Positions 41,368 through 50,771 are shown, numbered from the stretch's first letter. The stretch is DNA of 64,000 bases from Duganella sp. SG902 (GCF_013376005.1 NZ_JABMJK010000011.1:62001-126000), one strand, 5' to 3'. The notes: generated by a model not told the origin, from the sequence alone. Numbers and translations: made by a program.

Positions 41368-43143
41368 TTAATTGCGTCCCTTGGCGCGGCCCGGATCGAG
41401 CTCTTTCATGCGGCGGCCGCTATCGAGCAAGTCCTGGTTCCAGTCCGACGACGACTCAATCACGGTCGGCTTGATCAGCACCACCAGCTCGCGTTTCTGG
41501 ATCACCTCGCTCTTGCTGCCGAACAGCGCGCCCAGCACCGGCACGCTGTTCGCGCCCGGCACGCCCGAGCGGTCGGTGGTCGTGGCCTGGCGCATCAGGC
41601 CGCCAATCGCCACCACCTGGCCGTTCTGGCCACGCACCATGCTATCCATTTCCGACGTCGACGACGCCGCCAGCGGCAGGTTGAAATTGCCCAGCGAGCC
41701 CAGGTTCAAGCCCTTGTTGACGGTGGACACCTGGCTCACCGACGGGTGCACGTGCAGGATGATGTTGCCGTCCTCGTCGATCTGCGGCGTCACGTCCAGC
41801 ACCACGCCCGAGAAGAACGGCTGCAAGGTCACGGTCGGCGTGCTGATGCCGCCGCCGGAGGAGTTGGTGGTGGTCGTGGTGCTGACGCCGGTCACGTAGA
41901 ACTCGTCGGTGCCGATCTTCAGCAGCGCCTTCTGGTTGTTCAGCGTGGCGATGCGCGGGCTGGACAACACATGCACCGTGCCCTGCCCTTCAAGGAAGGA
42001 AATCAGCGCGGCGAAATTACTGGTCTGGAAGGCCATGCCGAACAGCGAGCCGACCGCGTCGCTGGCCGCGCCCAGCGTGCTGCCGGGCGAGCTGGTGATG
42101 GCGGTCTTGCCGGTGCTGGCCAGCGGCGTGCCCAGCGGACCCAGCGTGCTGCCCGGCTGCAGCGTGCCGGCCGAGAAGCGGTTGTTGCCGCCCGCCGCGA
42201 ACTTGCCGAACGCCGCCCAGTTGATGCCGCTCTGGAAGTTGCTGTTCAACTCCACTTCCAGAATCTTGGCCTCAAGGATCACCTGACGGTCCACCGACAG
42301 CTGCGTGGCCTTCAGATACATGTCCACGTTGCGCAGCTCGTCCGGCATGGCGCGGATCACGATCACGCCCGACTGCGGGCTGATGGTGACGCTGCGGCCA
42401 TCCTTGCCGATCTCCACCAGGGCTTCCAGCGCGGTCTTCAACTCCAGCCAGAAATCGCTTTCCGACCGGGTCGAGACGTTGGCGGAATCGCGCTGGGTAT
42501 TGGTGCCGGTGCCGCTGGGGTTGTTCGGATCGGTGCCGTTGTTGTTACCGTTGTTGTTGCCGTTATTGTTGTTGTACGAACCGTTGTTCTGGCCGCCGCT
42601 ATTGCTGACGCCGGCGTTCGCCACCGAGGTGGACGACACGCGCAGGCTGGAGCCACCCTTGCGGATCGCCGTCAGGTAGTTAATCTTGAACATCTTGGTC
42701 TGCATGGTCAGCGGACGGATGTAGATGCGCGTGCCCTCCACCTTGTAATCGTAGCCATACAGCTCGCGCACCGCGTCCAGCGCCTCGAACAGCGTCACGT
42801 CCTTCAGGTTGGCGGTGATGGTGCCGGTCACCTCCGGGTTGATCAGCATGTTGTAGCGCGTGCCGGCCACGATGGAATTGTAGAACTGCTGCACCGGCAC
42901 GTTGTTGAACGACACGTTGAAGCGCTCCTCCAGCACCGCGCGCGCCTTCGGCAGCTGGTCGGCCAGCTGCGACACCGGCGGCAGCAAGGCGCTGGCCACC
43001 GCATCGTTCTGGGTGACGACGGCCGGCTTGGCGGCGGCGCCGTTCACCTCGCTGGTGATCTTGTCATAGGTGTCGCGCGTGGACGGCGTCTGGCAGCCGG
43101 CCAGCAGCAGCGTGACGAGGGCGATGGTCAGGATGTTTTGCAT
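41368..43143 (-). CDS. mshL: MSHA outer-membrane secretin MshL
   Basis: 591-residue secretin lipoprotein through which the pilus exits. Lipobox LLLAGC with Cys17; N-terminal secretin/STN-like domain (VSFNNVPVQQFYNSIVAGTR, NPEVTGTITANLKDVTLFEAL); a low-complexity Asn/Gly stretch near residues 190-215; then the secretin core ending in the family motif (VPVLGALFGSKSEVIQKRELVVLIKPTVI). The DNA of the Asn stretch is short-period and could vary in length. Two bases from mshM, 15 from mshK. Confidence 0.94.
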   Translation of the reverse strand: MQNILTIALVTLLLAGCQTPSTRDTYDKITSEVNGAAAKPAVVTQNDAVASALLPPVSQLADQLPKARAVLEERFNVSFNNVPVQQFYNSIVAGTRYNMLINPEVTGTITANLKDVTLFEALDAVRELYGYDYKVEGTRIYIRPLTMQTKMFKINYLTAIRKGGSSLRVSSTSVANAGVSNSGGQNNGSYNNNNGNNNGNNNGTDPNNPSGTGTNTQRDSANVSTRSESDFWLELKTALEALVEIGKDGRSVTISPQSGVIVIRAMPDELRNVDMYLKATQLSVDRQVILEAKILEVELNSNFQSGINWAAFGKFAAGGNNRFSAGTLQPGSTLGPLGTPLASTGKTAITSSPGSTLGAASDAVGSLFGMAFQTSNFAALISFLEGQGTVHVLSSPRIATLNNQKALLKIGTDEFYVTGVSTTTTTNSSGGGISTPTVTLQPFFSGVVLDVTPQIDEDGNIILHVHPSVSQVSTVNKGLNLGSLGNFNLPLAASSTSEMDSMVRGQNGQVVAIGGLMRQATTTDRSGVPGANSVPVLGALFGSKSEVIQKRELVVLIKPTVIESSSDWNQDLLDSGRRMKELDPGRAKGRN

Positions 43144-43158
43144 AAGCGTTCTTCGCGT

Positions 43159-43482
43159 TTATTTTGCCGACGGTTCGGGGAACAGCGTCAGCACTTGCTT
43201 GTTGCGGCCGTTTTGCAGCACGACCTGGTTCTTGCGCACTTCCACCAGCACCGCGCCGTTGAATTTCTCACCCTTGCGCACGGTCTGGCCATCGATCACC
43301 GCCACCTGGCGTCCGTGCGAGCCGATCAGCACCGATTGCAATCGCGGGCCCTGCGGCACGGCCGGCGCCGCCGGTTGCGCGCCCGGCGTCAGGCGCGCCT
43401 CCGGCGGTGGCTGGGTCGGATCGACCAGTTGCGCATGGGCCGCGTCGGCCAGCAGCAATACCATGCAGAACAGGCGCCTCAT
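43159..43482 (-). CDS. mshK: MshK, small periplasmic pilus assembly protein
   Basis: 107 residues from ATG 43482, overlapping the mshJ stop by four bases. Signal sequence MRRLFCMVLLLADAAHAQ, then a Pro-rich stretch and a small beta domain (LQSVLIGSHGRQVAVIDGQT, KFNGAVLVEVRKNQVVLQNG) of the PilP/GspC type that contacts the secretin. The longer reading upstream is a shadow over mshJ. Confidence 0.85.
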   Translation of the reverse strand: MRRLFCMVLLLADAAHAQLVDPTQPPPEARLTPGAQPAAPAVPQGPRLQSVLIGSHGRQVAVIDGQTVRKGEKFNGAVLVEVRKNQVVLQNGRNKQVLTLFPEPSAK

Positions 43483-44189
43483 AGCTTCATCCATTTCTGA
43501 TCCAGGCTCAGCGTGTACAGGGTCAGCGTCAGGCGCGAATTGGGATACTGCTGCGCATCCAGCCTGGCCTTGCCCCAAAACAGTTGCACGGGCAGCGATT
43601 CCAGCGCCTCCATGTAGCTGATCATGTCGAGATAACTTCCTTGCAGCACGATTTCCACGCCGTGGCGGTACAACAGTTCGCGCGGCTTGGGCGCGACCTT
43701 GGCCGGCGCGGGCGCTGCGGCCGGCGGGGGCTCAGCCGGCAGCACCGCTTCGTTCAGCCCGGCCACCGGCAAGGTTTTCATCGACATCAGCTTCAGCTTG
43801 CCGTTGCCGCGCAACAGTTGCTCCAGCAAGGGCGCGATCTTGTTCGGCGCCACCAGGCCTTTTTGCACCGCCATCAGGCCGGAGCTGGTGGTGTCGATCT
43901 CGTGCCGCACGGCTTGCAGCTTCTCCCGCGTGGCCGCGTCGGGGTCGACGATAAAGCCTTGCGCCATGGCGGAAATCTCGAGGTCGATACCGGCCACCTG
44001 GTTTTGCTGCTGCTTGATCTGGCCGCGCAGCAGCTTTTGCTTGTTCAGCAGCGGCTCCAGCGACACCGTGTACAGCAGGAACAGGATAGCGGCCACCACC
44101 GCCGCGAACACCATGGCGCGCTCGCGCAAGGTCATCGCGTCCAGCTTGGTGCTCAGCTTAAGCCATTGCTGCAGCAATTGCTGTTTCAT
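43479..44189 (-). CDS. mshJ: MshJ, PilO/GspM-like assembly protein
   Basis: 236-residue bitopic protein: short cytoplasmic N-terminus, helix ERAMVFAAVVAAILFLLYTV near residue 25, coiled coil (LNKQKLLRGQIKQQQNQVAG) and a periplasmic ferredoxin-like domain (RHGVEIVLQGSYLDMISYME), as in PilO. It should pair with the PilN-like product of the preceding gene, with which it overlaps by four bases. Confidence 0.86.
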   Translation of the reverse strand: MKQQLLQQWLKLSTKLDAMTLRERAMVFAAVVAAILFLLYTVSLEPLLNKQKLLRGQIKQQQNQVAGIDLEISAMAQGFIVDPDAATREKLQAVRHEIDTTSSGLMAVQKGLVAPNKIAPLLEQLLRGNGKLKLMSMKTLPVAGLNEAVLPAEPPPAAAPAPAKVAPKPRELLYRHGVEIVLQGSYLDMISYMEALESLPVQLFWGKARLDAQQYPNSRLTLTLYTLSLDQKWMKL

Positions 44190-44803
44190 TTAGCCGCCTC
44201 CTGCGCAGTCGATTGCAGGCTGAACTCCACGAACGGCGAGGTCTCGGCCGATGCCTGTGGGCGCCCGATGTCGAGGCTGGCGAAGCTCTTGCCGCGCATC
44301 ACGCGCTCACCGGTCAGGCGGTTGATGTAGTTCGGAATCAGGGTGGCCTGCATGGCGCGGCCTTGCACGCCGATGTCATTGCCGGCGCCGTTGATGCTGA
44401 CGCCGGTCAGCCACAAGCCGCTGACGTTCTGGCGCGAAAACGCACGGAAGTATTCGGCGTAACCGGCCGTGTTGCCCAGCGCCCCGCCCTGCAGCACCGA
44501 CGACACGTCGTGCAGCGCCTTCAGTTCCGCCTCGGCCTCGGCCACCTGCGCGGCCAGCGCCGGGTCCTTGGCGCGCGGCGCGAACTGCGCCTTCGCCTGC
44601 AACAGCCGCTGCTCGCGCTTGGCCAACGCGACCTTGCCGGCGGCTGCTTCCTTTTCCAGATCTGCCACGCTCTGGCTGGCGTACCAGTTCAACAACAGCG
44701 CGCCGGCCACGATCACGCCCAGCGCCTCCATCATCGGCAAGGCGGTGAAAATCTTCTTCTGCTTGAGGAAGATGGGGTTGAACAGGTTGATCTGCTGGCT
44801 CAC
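44186..44803 (-). CDS. PilN-like MSHA assembly protein
   Basis: 205-residue bitopic protein starting MSQQINLFNPIFLKQKK; QINLxN is the PilM-binding motif of PilN. A transmembrane helix follows (LPMMEALGVIVAGALLLNWY), then a coiled coil (ADLEKEAAAGKVALAKREQR) and a periplasmic PilN-like domain. It stands between MshI (PilM-like) and MshJ (PilO-like) with four-base overlaps on both sides, completing a PilMNO set. Confidence 0.87.
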   Translation of the reverse strand: MSQQINLFNPIFLKQKKIFTALPMMEALGVIVAGALLLNWYASQSVADLEKEAAAGKVALAKREQRLLQAKAQFAPRAKDPALAAQVAEAEAELKALHDVSSVLQGGALGNTAGYAEYFRAFSRQNVSGLWLTGVSINGAGNDIGVQGRAMQATLIPNYINRLTGERVMRGKSFASLDIGRPQASAETSPFVEFSLQSTAQEAAK

Positions 44804-45744
44804 AGATGCACCTCCTCATGCCGCAGCGCCGCGCCCAGCGTCAGGAAGAAACGCTGCTGCTGCGCGGTGTCCTGCAATTCGGGGGCCTTGCTGAGGTCGA
44901 ACACGTCGTCCAGCGTCATCGCCTCCACCGGCATGTACAGGTTGCTGGCCAGGTGCTCGTGCAAACCCTCGGCGCCGGTCGGCGCCAGCAGCAGCTTGAG
45001 CACGTTCACGTAACTGAACTGGCGGTCGAAGTGGTCGAGCGAGCGTTGCAGTTCCAGCGTGATCTTGTCGAAACAGGCGTGCTGGCGGTCGGAATCGCGC
45101 TCCATCAATTGCGCCAGCGTGACGTCGATGCGGCGCGACAGGTAAAGCTCGGCCTTGTAGGTGATGGTCAGCAGGCCGCCGTCGGCGTCGAACGACAGCA
45201 TGGCCAGGCCGCGGCCGTCGGTTTCCAGCAGCGCGGAGATGTTCCGTTGCGCCATCTCGGGGATATCGATCACGGTCAGCGCCAGCTTGGCTTCGCTGAA
45301 CAGCGCCTGGCGAGACTGGATCAGCGCGTTGCGGGCGGCGATGGCGAACATGGAATGGCCGCGCGCGGCGTTGCTGGGATCGACGGGGATGTCGAGCACA
45401 TCGATGGTGGCGTCGTCGACGTGGAAGTCCAGCATATCCTTCAAGCGCCAGCGCACGGCGGTTTTCAATTCGTCTTGCGGCACATTGGGCGCGTCGACCA
45501 TCAACAGCTGGTACTCGCCGCCGTTGAGCATGGTGCCGCAGTTGTAGCTGCCGGCCTTCTGATCCTTGTTGAGTTTGTCGAGCGCCTCGGGCGAGAGGCT
45601 GGCGTCCGATGGATAGAAGCTCGACACTTCCACCAGAGCCTTGGCGTCGCGCCTGCGCTGAACGCGGCCCGCGCAGATGCCGTCCCTCAGAAAAGTGACA
45701 GTCAGCCAGCCATCGGTTTTTTTAGCTCTTTTAAACAAGCCCAT
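44800..45744 (-). CDS. mshI: MshI, PilM-like cytoplasmic assembly protein
   Basis: 314-residue actin-fold protein of the PilM/MshI type, starting MGLFKRAKKTDGWLTVTFL, with RWRLKDMLDFHVDDATIDVLDIP and a C-terminal part binding the PilN partner. Heads the segment mshI-PilN-J-K-L-M-N, separated from mshP by 118 bases that probably hold a promoter; an inverted repeat, AGTTGTGCA/TGCACAAACT, is at 45790-45816. Confidence 0.88.
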   Translation of the reverse strand: MGLFKRAKKTDGWLTVTFLRDGICAGRVQRRRDAKALVEVSSFYPSDASLSPEALDKLNKDQKAGSYNCGTMLNGGEYQLLMVDAPNVPQDELKTAVRWRLKDMLDFHVDDATIDVLDIPVDPSNAARGHSMFAIAARNALIQSRQALFSEAKLALTVIDIPEMAQRNISALLETDGRGLAMLSFDADGGLLTITYKAELYLSRRIDVTLAQLMERDSDRQHACFDKITLELQRSLDHFDRQFSYVNVLKLLLAPTGAEGLHEHLASNLYMPVEAMTLDDVFDLSKAPELQDTAQQQRFFLTLGAALRHEEVHL

Positions 45745-45862
45745 AGATCAACACACGAGGTTTACGCGCTAGATGATTGATTATATTCAAGTTGTGCACT
45801 GTTTCATGCACAAACTGGCAATGATTCCGCAAAAATACACACATTTCCACACAGTTGCGACA

Positions 45863-46312
45863 TTAAAGCTGCGCGGTGATCACGCGCTGCACATAATCCG
45901 CACCGCGCACCGGGTTCGGACAGCTGCCTGTAGCATCCGGCTGGTTACACGCGGTGGCGCGGATCACCAGGTGGCCGCCGGTGGCCTGGCAGGTCACCGT
46001 GACGGTGAAATTCGCCAGCGTGGTCGCGTTGGGGAAATTAAAGCTGCCGGTGGCCGGGCATACCGGCGTCACAGTCGTGTCATTCGGATTCTGAATCACT
46101 GGTCGCTGCGCCATGTACAAGCCCCACTCGATGCCGGCGCGCGCCGCCTGATAGGCGCGCTGCCCTTGCACATCCATGGCGGAGCCGGCCTGCTGAGTGG
46201 TCGTCAGCGTCACCACGGCCACGCCCAGGCCGGCCACCACCACCAGCAGGAAGATAGCGGTCAGCATGGCGACGCCGTGCGACCTGCGGCGTTGGTAAGG
46301 GACGGCGCTCAT
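45863..46312 (-). CDS. mshP: MshP, minor pilus protein
   Basis: 149-residue protein with a PilX/MshP-like start: basic leader then VAMLTAIFLLVVVAGLGVAVVTL, lacking the classic GFTLxE, as usual in MshP. AYQAARAGIEWGLYM is typical of this family; four cysteines (CPATG, VTCQA, TACNQ, GSCPN) could form disulphides in the periplasm. Start overlaps the mshO stop by four bases; last gene of the pilin segment. Confidence 0.86.
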   Translation of the reverse strand: MSAVPYQRRRSHGVAMLTAIFLLVVVAGLGVAVVTLTTTQQAGSAMDVQGQRAYQAARAGIEWGLYMAQRPVIQNPNDTTVTPVCPATGSFNFPNATTLANFTVTVTCQATGGHLVIRATACNQPDATGSCPNPVRGADYVQRVITAQL

Positions 46313-47277
46313 GGCGTGTTTTCCACGTGAATTTGGTGGCTGAGCGTGACGGTCTCCAGGCCATTGGCGCTGGCGCCGGCACTACTGCGGGCCAGCGCGA
46401 TCGACAGTCCGATCAGGGCCGTGTTCTGGTTCGCCATCTGCTGGACGCTGAAGCGGCAGGCATAGACGTTAGCGGCCATCAGCGCCCTGGACGCGTTGTT
46501 CGGCGGAGCGACCTGGACGGGAAGGAAGCCGTAGTCCGAGATGCGCGTGAGCGTGCCGCGCCCTGTTGCGGTGTCGTTGACACAAGCAAAAGTGACCGGA
46601 TCGGTGGCTACAATGAAGCGCTTGCCCGGCGAGACGTTGGCCACACGCCCCCTGGTGAATGGAACGGCAAACGGGTTCCTCGCCGCAGCCGATGGCGGTG
46701 GCGGCGGCGATGGCGGTGGCGATGGCCAGTTCGGGTCCCTGATAAACACGCGGTTGCCGGCTATCACCGTGACGATGCCGCGGTTGACACCGTTGGCGTC
46801 GCCGTTACCGTCAGAGTAGGCATCGGCATCAACAATTTCGTTGCCCAAGTTGTAGACAATGATGGAGTCGCCGGGCGTAATCGCGTACGGTGCGGCCGGA
46901 ACGGGACCGACAATGTCAAAACCTGTGGCGGTGGTATCAGTAAAACTCAGCGGTTGCGGAGGCGTTGCCGACGGCGGCGCGCTGGCGGCATCTTCCTCCG
47001 ACAGGTAGACGCCGCCGGCCTTGGTCGGGATGAATTCCAGCAGCGTGGTGTCACCAACTTCCAGCCAGCGGATGCTGTTGGGGACGGCGCCGTGCAGCTC
47101 GCGCGTCATGCGACGCAGGGCGATGTCGGCCACGTCGGCCATGTCGGCGCGCTCGGCGCTGTCGATGTAGCTTTGCACCGGGCGGCGAATGAACAGCACC
47201 ATGATGCCCGCGAGGATGGAGGTGACGACCATCACCACGATGCCCTCGACCAGCGTGAAGCCGCGTTGGCGCCTCAT
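46309..47277 (-). CDS. mshO: MshO, minor pilin
   Basis: 322-residue prepilin-like protein. Type IV leader RRQRGFTLVEGIVVMVVTSI, cut expected after Gly; AERADMADVADIALRRMTREL follows, a segment typical of MshO/GspJ. A Pro/Ser run (PSPPPSPPPPP) lies in the middle. Probably part of the pilus tip complex. Overlaps mshD and mshP by four bases each. Confidence 0.88.
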   Translation of the reverse strand: MRRQRGFTLVEGIVVMVVTSILAGIMVLFIRRPVQSYIDSAERADMADVADIALRRMTRELHGAVPNSIRWLEVGDTTLLEFIPTKAGGVYLSEEDAASAPPSATPPQPLSFTDTTATGFDIVGPVPAAPYAITPGDSIIVYNLGNEIVDADAYSDGNGDANGVNRGIVTVIAGNRVFIRDPNWPSPPPSPPPPPSAAARNPFAVPFTRGRVANVSPGKRFIVATDPVTFACVNDTATGRGTLTRISDYGFLPVQVAPPNNASRALMAANVYACRFSVQQMANQNTALIGLSIALARSSAGASANGLETVTLSHQIHVENTP

Positions 47278-47921
47278 AGCGACCTCGGCTCGTAGCGGCT
47301 GCGGTAGCCTTGCAGCGTGACCACGTCGTTGGTACCGCCGCCGTAGGTAACGGTGATGGTAATTTGCAGCGCATCGGCCGCAGGCACCTGCGAGCCAGCC
47401 GGCCCCAGCGCGACCGGAGTCAGCGCCAGCGTGGTGGTGATGCCAGACATGGGGCTGTTGGCCAGCAGTCCACCGACAGCATTGGCGCCCAGCGCGTTGC
47501 CGGCCACGTCACGGTCGACCAGGTTGGTGCCGTCGTTGACGGCAAACGCGCGCACCGCTGTGCCTGCAACGTAATTGGCGGGAACGTAGTCGTTGATGTT
47601 GTCGAAGGGACGCACGTTGCCGGCTTCAGGCCCCCAGTTATTCTCAGTGGTGGCTGCGGCCGCGCAGTCGGCGAATCTCAGGGCGGTCGCTGCGTTGGCA
47701 TCGGCCGGGTCGCAGACGCTCATTTGCGCTTGCTGGACTTCTTCCATGTAAGCTTCCGCGATCAACAGCGCTTGCTTGCGGCGGATCGGGTCGGTGCTGT
47801 TGGTGTTGGCCATGTTCATGATCTGCAGCAGCCCGGCCGCCGCCGCGCCGACAATCACCATAAACATGATGAGCTCGATCAGAGTCAGGCCTCGCTGGCG
47901 GCGGCGCGCGCTATTGCACAT
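47274..47921 (-). CDS. mshD: MshD, minor pilin
   Basis: 215-residue prepilin with the leader RRRQRGLTLIELIMFMVIVG and the mshD-typical QALLIAEAYMEEVQQAQM. The C-terminal half is Ala/Gly/Thr-rich with an ITVTYGGGTNDVVTLQGYR strand. Start overlaps the end of mshC by 11 bases. Confidence 0.87.
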   Translation of the reverse strand: MCNSARRRQRGLTLIELIMFMVIVGAAAAGLLQIMNMANTNSTDPIRRKQALLIAEAYMEEVQQAQMSVCDPADANAATALRFADCAAAATTENNWGPEAGNVRPFDNINDYVPANYVAGTAVRAFAVNDGTNLVDRDVAGNALGANAVGGLLANSPMSGITTTLALTPVALGPAGSQVPAADALQITITVTYGGGTNDVVTLQGYRSRYEPRSL

Positions 47922-48474
47922 AACCCGTTTCCGGCCAGATGATGATTTGGCTGTTGTTGCCGCCGCTACTGAAGGTCAGCAGCAGTTGCTGCCTGAAAGT
48001 GGACACGCCGGGCGTGTTATCGGCGGCATTGTAGGGCCGACCGAAGGCATCGAAATAGAAAAACCCGCCAGTGTCGATGCTGGCGGCGACGTTCACGTTG
48101 TCGGGACGCCCTTCGCACAGCCATGCCGCGTTATAGCTGCCGCCGGATTGGCAGCGCGCGCGCGTGGCGGCACTGCCGCTGTTACCGCCACCCGGCGCAG
48201 TGACCAGTTCGTTGGCGGCGCAGCCCGGGCCGGAGCAGACGGCAAAGCTGTTGCCATTCGTGATGACAAAGATCGGACGGTTCTGGGCGATGGCGAGTTT
48301 TTGCGCGTAGCGAATGATGGAGCGGGCCTGATCGGCGTAGGCGCGGTTCTGGAAGATCGAATTATCCCAGAAACGCGACACACCGATCGCGCCGAGGATG
48401 CCCATGATAACCAGCACCATAACCAGCTCCACAATCGTGAAGCCGGCTACGGAGCGGCATGCAGTACGGTTCAC
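47911..48474 (-). CDS. mshC: MshC, GspH-like minor pilin
   Basis: 187-residue prepilin from GTG 48474. Leader VAGFTIVELVMVLVIMGILG, then RSIIRYAQKLAIAQNRPIFV, the GspH/FimT pattern. Three to four cysteines in the globular part (AVCSGPGC, RCQSGG, LCEG). GGAAT precedes the GTG. Lies 29 bases after the major pilin gene. Confidence 0.86.
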   Translation of the reverse strand: MNRTACRSVAGFTIVELVMVLVIMGILGAIGVSRFWDNSIFQNRAYADQARSIIRYAQKLAIAQNRPIFVITNGNSFAVCSGPGCAANELVTAPGGGNSGSAATRARCQSGGSYNAAWLCEGRPDNVNVAASIDTGGFFYFDAFGRPYNAADNTPGVSTFRQQLLLTFSSGGNNSQIIIWPETGYVQ

Positions 48475-48503
48475 CAGAATTCCAGGCGAGCGCCTGCAAG
48501 AGA

Positions 48504-48992
48504 TTAGTTATTGCAGTTTGCAGCGGTGGCATTTAGCACAATGGCTGGCTGGGCATTGGCATTTGCTGTCTGAGTGTAGGTCAGGGTGCATTGTGTGCCT
48601 GCTTCAAGCGCTGCGGGACGAATTGTCATGACGGTGCCGTTGACAGTCACGACATAATCATTATTGTTCAAGCCGGCCGCGTCAGCGGTGTTTGCATGGG
48701 CGGCCGGGTACGTGTTGACAATGGGTACATTAACGTTTTCGTAATTGAGCCCGTTCGCTGCGGCTTGGGCAGGATTAATCAGTGCTTGTCCATGCGCTAC
48801 CGCGACCAGCGAGCTCAGCGCGCCGCGTGCGGCGTTCATCGAGGCCAGGCGAGCGTCGCCGCTCAAGCTGGAAAAGCGTGGCAAGGCGGTGGCGGCCAGG
48901 ATGCCCAGGATCACGATCACCACAATTAATTCGATCAGCGTGAAGCCGCCTTGGGCTTGTTTGCGCATTGCGGTCAGTGCTGGCTTGTTCAT
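48504..48992 (-). CDS. mshA: MshA, major MSHA-type pilin
   Basis: 162-residue type IV pilin from ATG 48992 (GGAGAAATAC upstream). Leader KQAQGGFTLIELIVVIVILG with Glu at +5; the first helix continues ILAATALPRFSSLSGDARLA as in MshA. Two C-terminal cysteines (TQCTLTYTQ and ATAANCNN) close the D-region loop. Only one such pilin is present, so it is taken as the main subunit; MshB is the alternative name. Adhesion, twitching-independent surface attachment and phage reception are the family's roles. Confidence 0.88.
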   Translation of the reverse strand: MNKPALTAMRKQAQGGFTLIELIVVIVILGILAATALPRFSSLSGDARLASMNAARGALSSLVAVAHGQALINPAQAAANGLNYENVNVPIVNTYPAAHANTADAAGLNNNDYVVTVNGTVMTIRPAALEAGTQCTLTYTQTANANAQPAIVLNATAANCNN

Positions 48993-49009
48993 GTATTTCT
49001 CCAAATCGT

Positions 49010-49537
49010 CTAAGAAGATGCGTCCTTAACTTGCTCAAAGGCCACACCTTCGGTAGCGGGTGTGCCTGACGGCTTGGCGGGGCTATGGGGCAAGCGAAAT
49101 AATTTTACCTTGAATTTCAAACGTTTCGATTGGGCATCTCTAAAAGAATTTCCATTATTTAACAAATAAATCAGACTTTTATCCGCCCGGTCGAAGCACC
49201 AATTACCGGCGCCAATATCGCTGTCACTGGGGCGAAAGAACTCCCCCACATAATTGATCGGCTTATCTTTTAGTAAATTGAACGGATTTTCTTCGGCTAA
49301 AAACGTTAAATCGCGGTTGCGGCCGGGCAATTTAGCTTCCACCACCTTCATTTCTAAGGCAGTGCGCACGTTGGCGACCGTCATCTCTACGGCACGCAGT
49401 TCCGCCTCGCCCTGGTAGTACCATAGCCGCTGCAGCAACACCGAGATCAAAATGCCAATCACGGCCGCCGCAACGGCGAATTCCAGCAAACTCGCACCCC
49501 GTTGTTTTGCAGATACAGAAGTTGCGTAAAATATCAT
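49010..49537 (-). CDS. prepilin-like protein, MshF/MshB position
   Basis: 175 residues from ATG 49537, one base after the mshG stop. Prepilin-type N-terminus QRGASLLEFAVAAAVIGILI (cut after Gly, Glu at +5) followed by an amphipathic helix (LRAVEMTVANVRTALEMKVV). The rest is unlike the other pilins: basic, with FDRADKSLIYLLNNGNSF. This position is held by mshF in Vibrio-like loci. The DNA of the gene is visibly more AT-rich than its neighbours. Confidence 0.72.
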   Translation of the reverse strand: MIFYATSVSAKQRGASLLEFAVAAAVIGILISVLLQRLWYYQGEAELRAVEMTVANVRTALEMKVVEAKLPGRNRDLTFLAEENPFNLLKDKPINYVGEFFRPSDSDIGAGNWCFDRADKSLIYLLNNGNSFRDAQSKRLKFKVKLFRLPHSPAKPSGTPATEGVAFEQVKDASS

Positions 49538-49538
49538 T

Positions 49539-50768
49539 TTAGTGATGCAGGGCGGCCTTGCCCAGATCCCAGATCGGCAGGAAGATGCCCAGCGCCAGCA
49601 CCAACACCATGATGCCGAGGAACACAATCAGGATAGGCTCGATCTGCGCCGACAAGGTCTTCAGTTCATAATCCACCTCGCGCTCATACATCTGCGCGAT
49701 CTCGTCCATCAAATCATCGATGGAACCGCTTTCCTCGCCCACCGCGATCATCTGCAGCACCACCGGCGTGAACACATTGGTGGCGGCGGCCGTGCGCAGG
49801 ATGCTGTCGCCGCGCTCCACGCCGTCGCGCATCTGCTCCACGCGCGCGGTCAGATAGGCGTTGTCCACCGTCTGCGCCACCACCGTCAGCGCCTGCACGA
49901 TCGGCACGCCGCTGCGGCTGGACAGCGAAAAACTGCGCGCGAACCGCGCCATGGTCGCCTTCAACACAATCTTGCCGGCCACCGGAATGCGCAGCTTGAA
50001 CTTGTCCCACTGGTACAAGCCCTTCGCCGTGCCGATCCAGGCGCGGAAGCCCCAGATGCCCACCACCAGCGCCGCCGCCAGCACCGGCCAATAGCGCACC
50101 GTGAAATTGGACGTGCCTATTAATATGCGCGTCATAAGCGGCAGTTCGGTGTTAAAGCGCGCGAACACGCCCACGAAGGCCGGAATCACAAACATGTTCA
50201 CCACCACCATCGCGATCACCATCGCGATCACCACGAAGGTCGGGTAGCGCGTGGCGCTCTTGACCCGCTCGCGCATGTCGCGATCGAACTCCAGGTGGTC
50301 GAACAGGCGCAGGAACACTTCCTCCAGCCGCCCGGTCATCTCCCCCACCCGCACCATCGACAGGTAAAACGGCGTGAACACCTCCGGATGACGGCGCATG
50401 GCCGCCGACAGTTCGCGGCCCGAGTCCAGCGACTCGCGCAAATCCTTGATCACCTTGGCGAACGACTTGCTGACCGCCGATTCCTGCAACCCCGCCAGCC
50501 CGCGCATGATCGGCACGCCGGACTTGAGCAGGGTGTACATCTGGCGGCTGAACAACTGCACGTCCATCGACGTGACCTTCTTTTCCAGCAGCTTGGCCAG
50601 CCAGGTTTCGCCGCTGTCGGTCGTGGCCTTCTTGGTGACCACGATTTCAATCGGCGTCACGCCGGTGTTGAACAGCTGGTCGGCCACGGCGCCGCTGTCG
50701 GCCGCCTCCAGCACGCCCTGCATCAGCTCGCCGCGCGCGTTGCGCCCCTTGTAGGCAAAGAAAGGCAC
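49539..50768 (-). CDS. mshG: MshG, GspF/PilC-like inner-membrane platform protein
   Basis: 409-residue platform protein with two GspF repeats. Start MPFFAYKGRNARGELMQGVL; FSRQMYTLLKSGVPIMRGLA and FARSFSLSSRSGVPIVQALT are the paired domain signatures; helices near residues 175-200, 215-240 and 375-400. It couples the ATPase MshE to pilin assembly. Three bases after mshE. Confidence 0.94.
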   Translation of the reverse strand: MPFFAYKGRNARGELMQGVLEAADSGAVADQLFNTGVTPIEIVVTKKATTDSGETWLAKLLEKKVTSMDVQLFSRQMYTLLKSGVPIMRGLAGLQESAVSKSFAKVIKDLRESLDSGRELSAAMRRHPEVFTPFYLSMVRVGEMTGRLEEVFLRLFDHLEFDRDMRERVKSATRYPTFVVIAMVIAMVVVNMFVIPAFVGVFARFNTELPLMTRILIGTSNFTVRYWPVLAAALVVGIWGFRAWIGTAKGLYQWDKFKLRIPVAGKIVLKATMARFARSFSLSSRSGVPIVQALTVVAQTVDNAYLTARVEQMRDGVERGDSILRTAAATNVFTPVVLQMIAVGEESGSIDDLMDEIAQMYEREVDYELKTLSAQIEPILIVFLGIMVLVLALGIFLPIWDLGKAALHH

Positions 50769-50771
50769 GGA

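Noticed and set aside
45790..45816. hairpin AGTTGTGCA...TGCACAAACT as an mshP terminator
   Set aside because: Arms differ by one base and no T run follows on the minus strand; at most a regulatory dyad.
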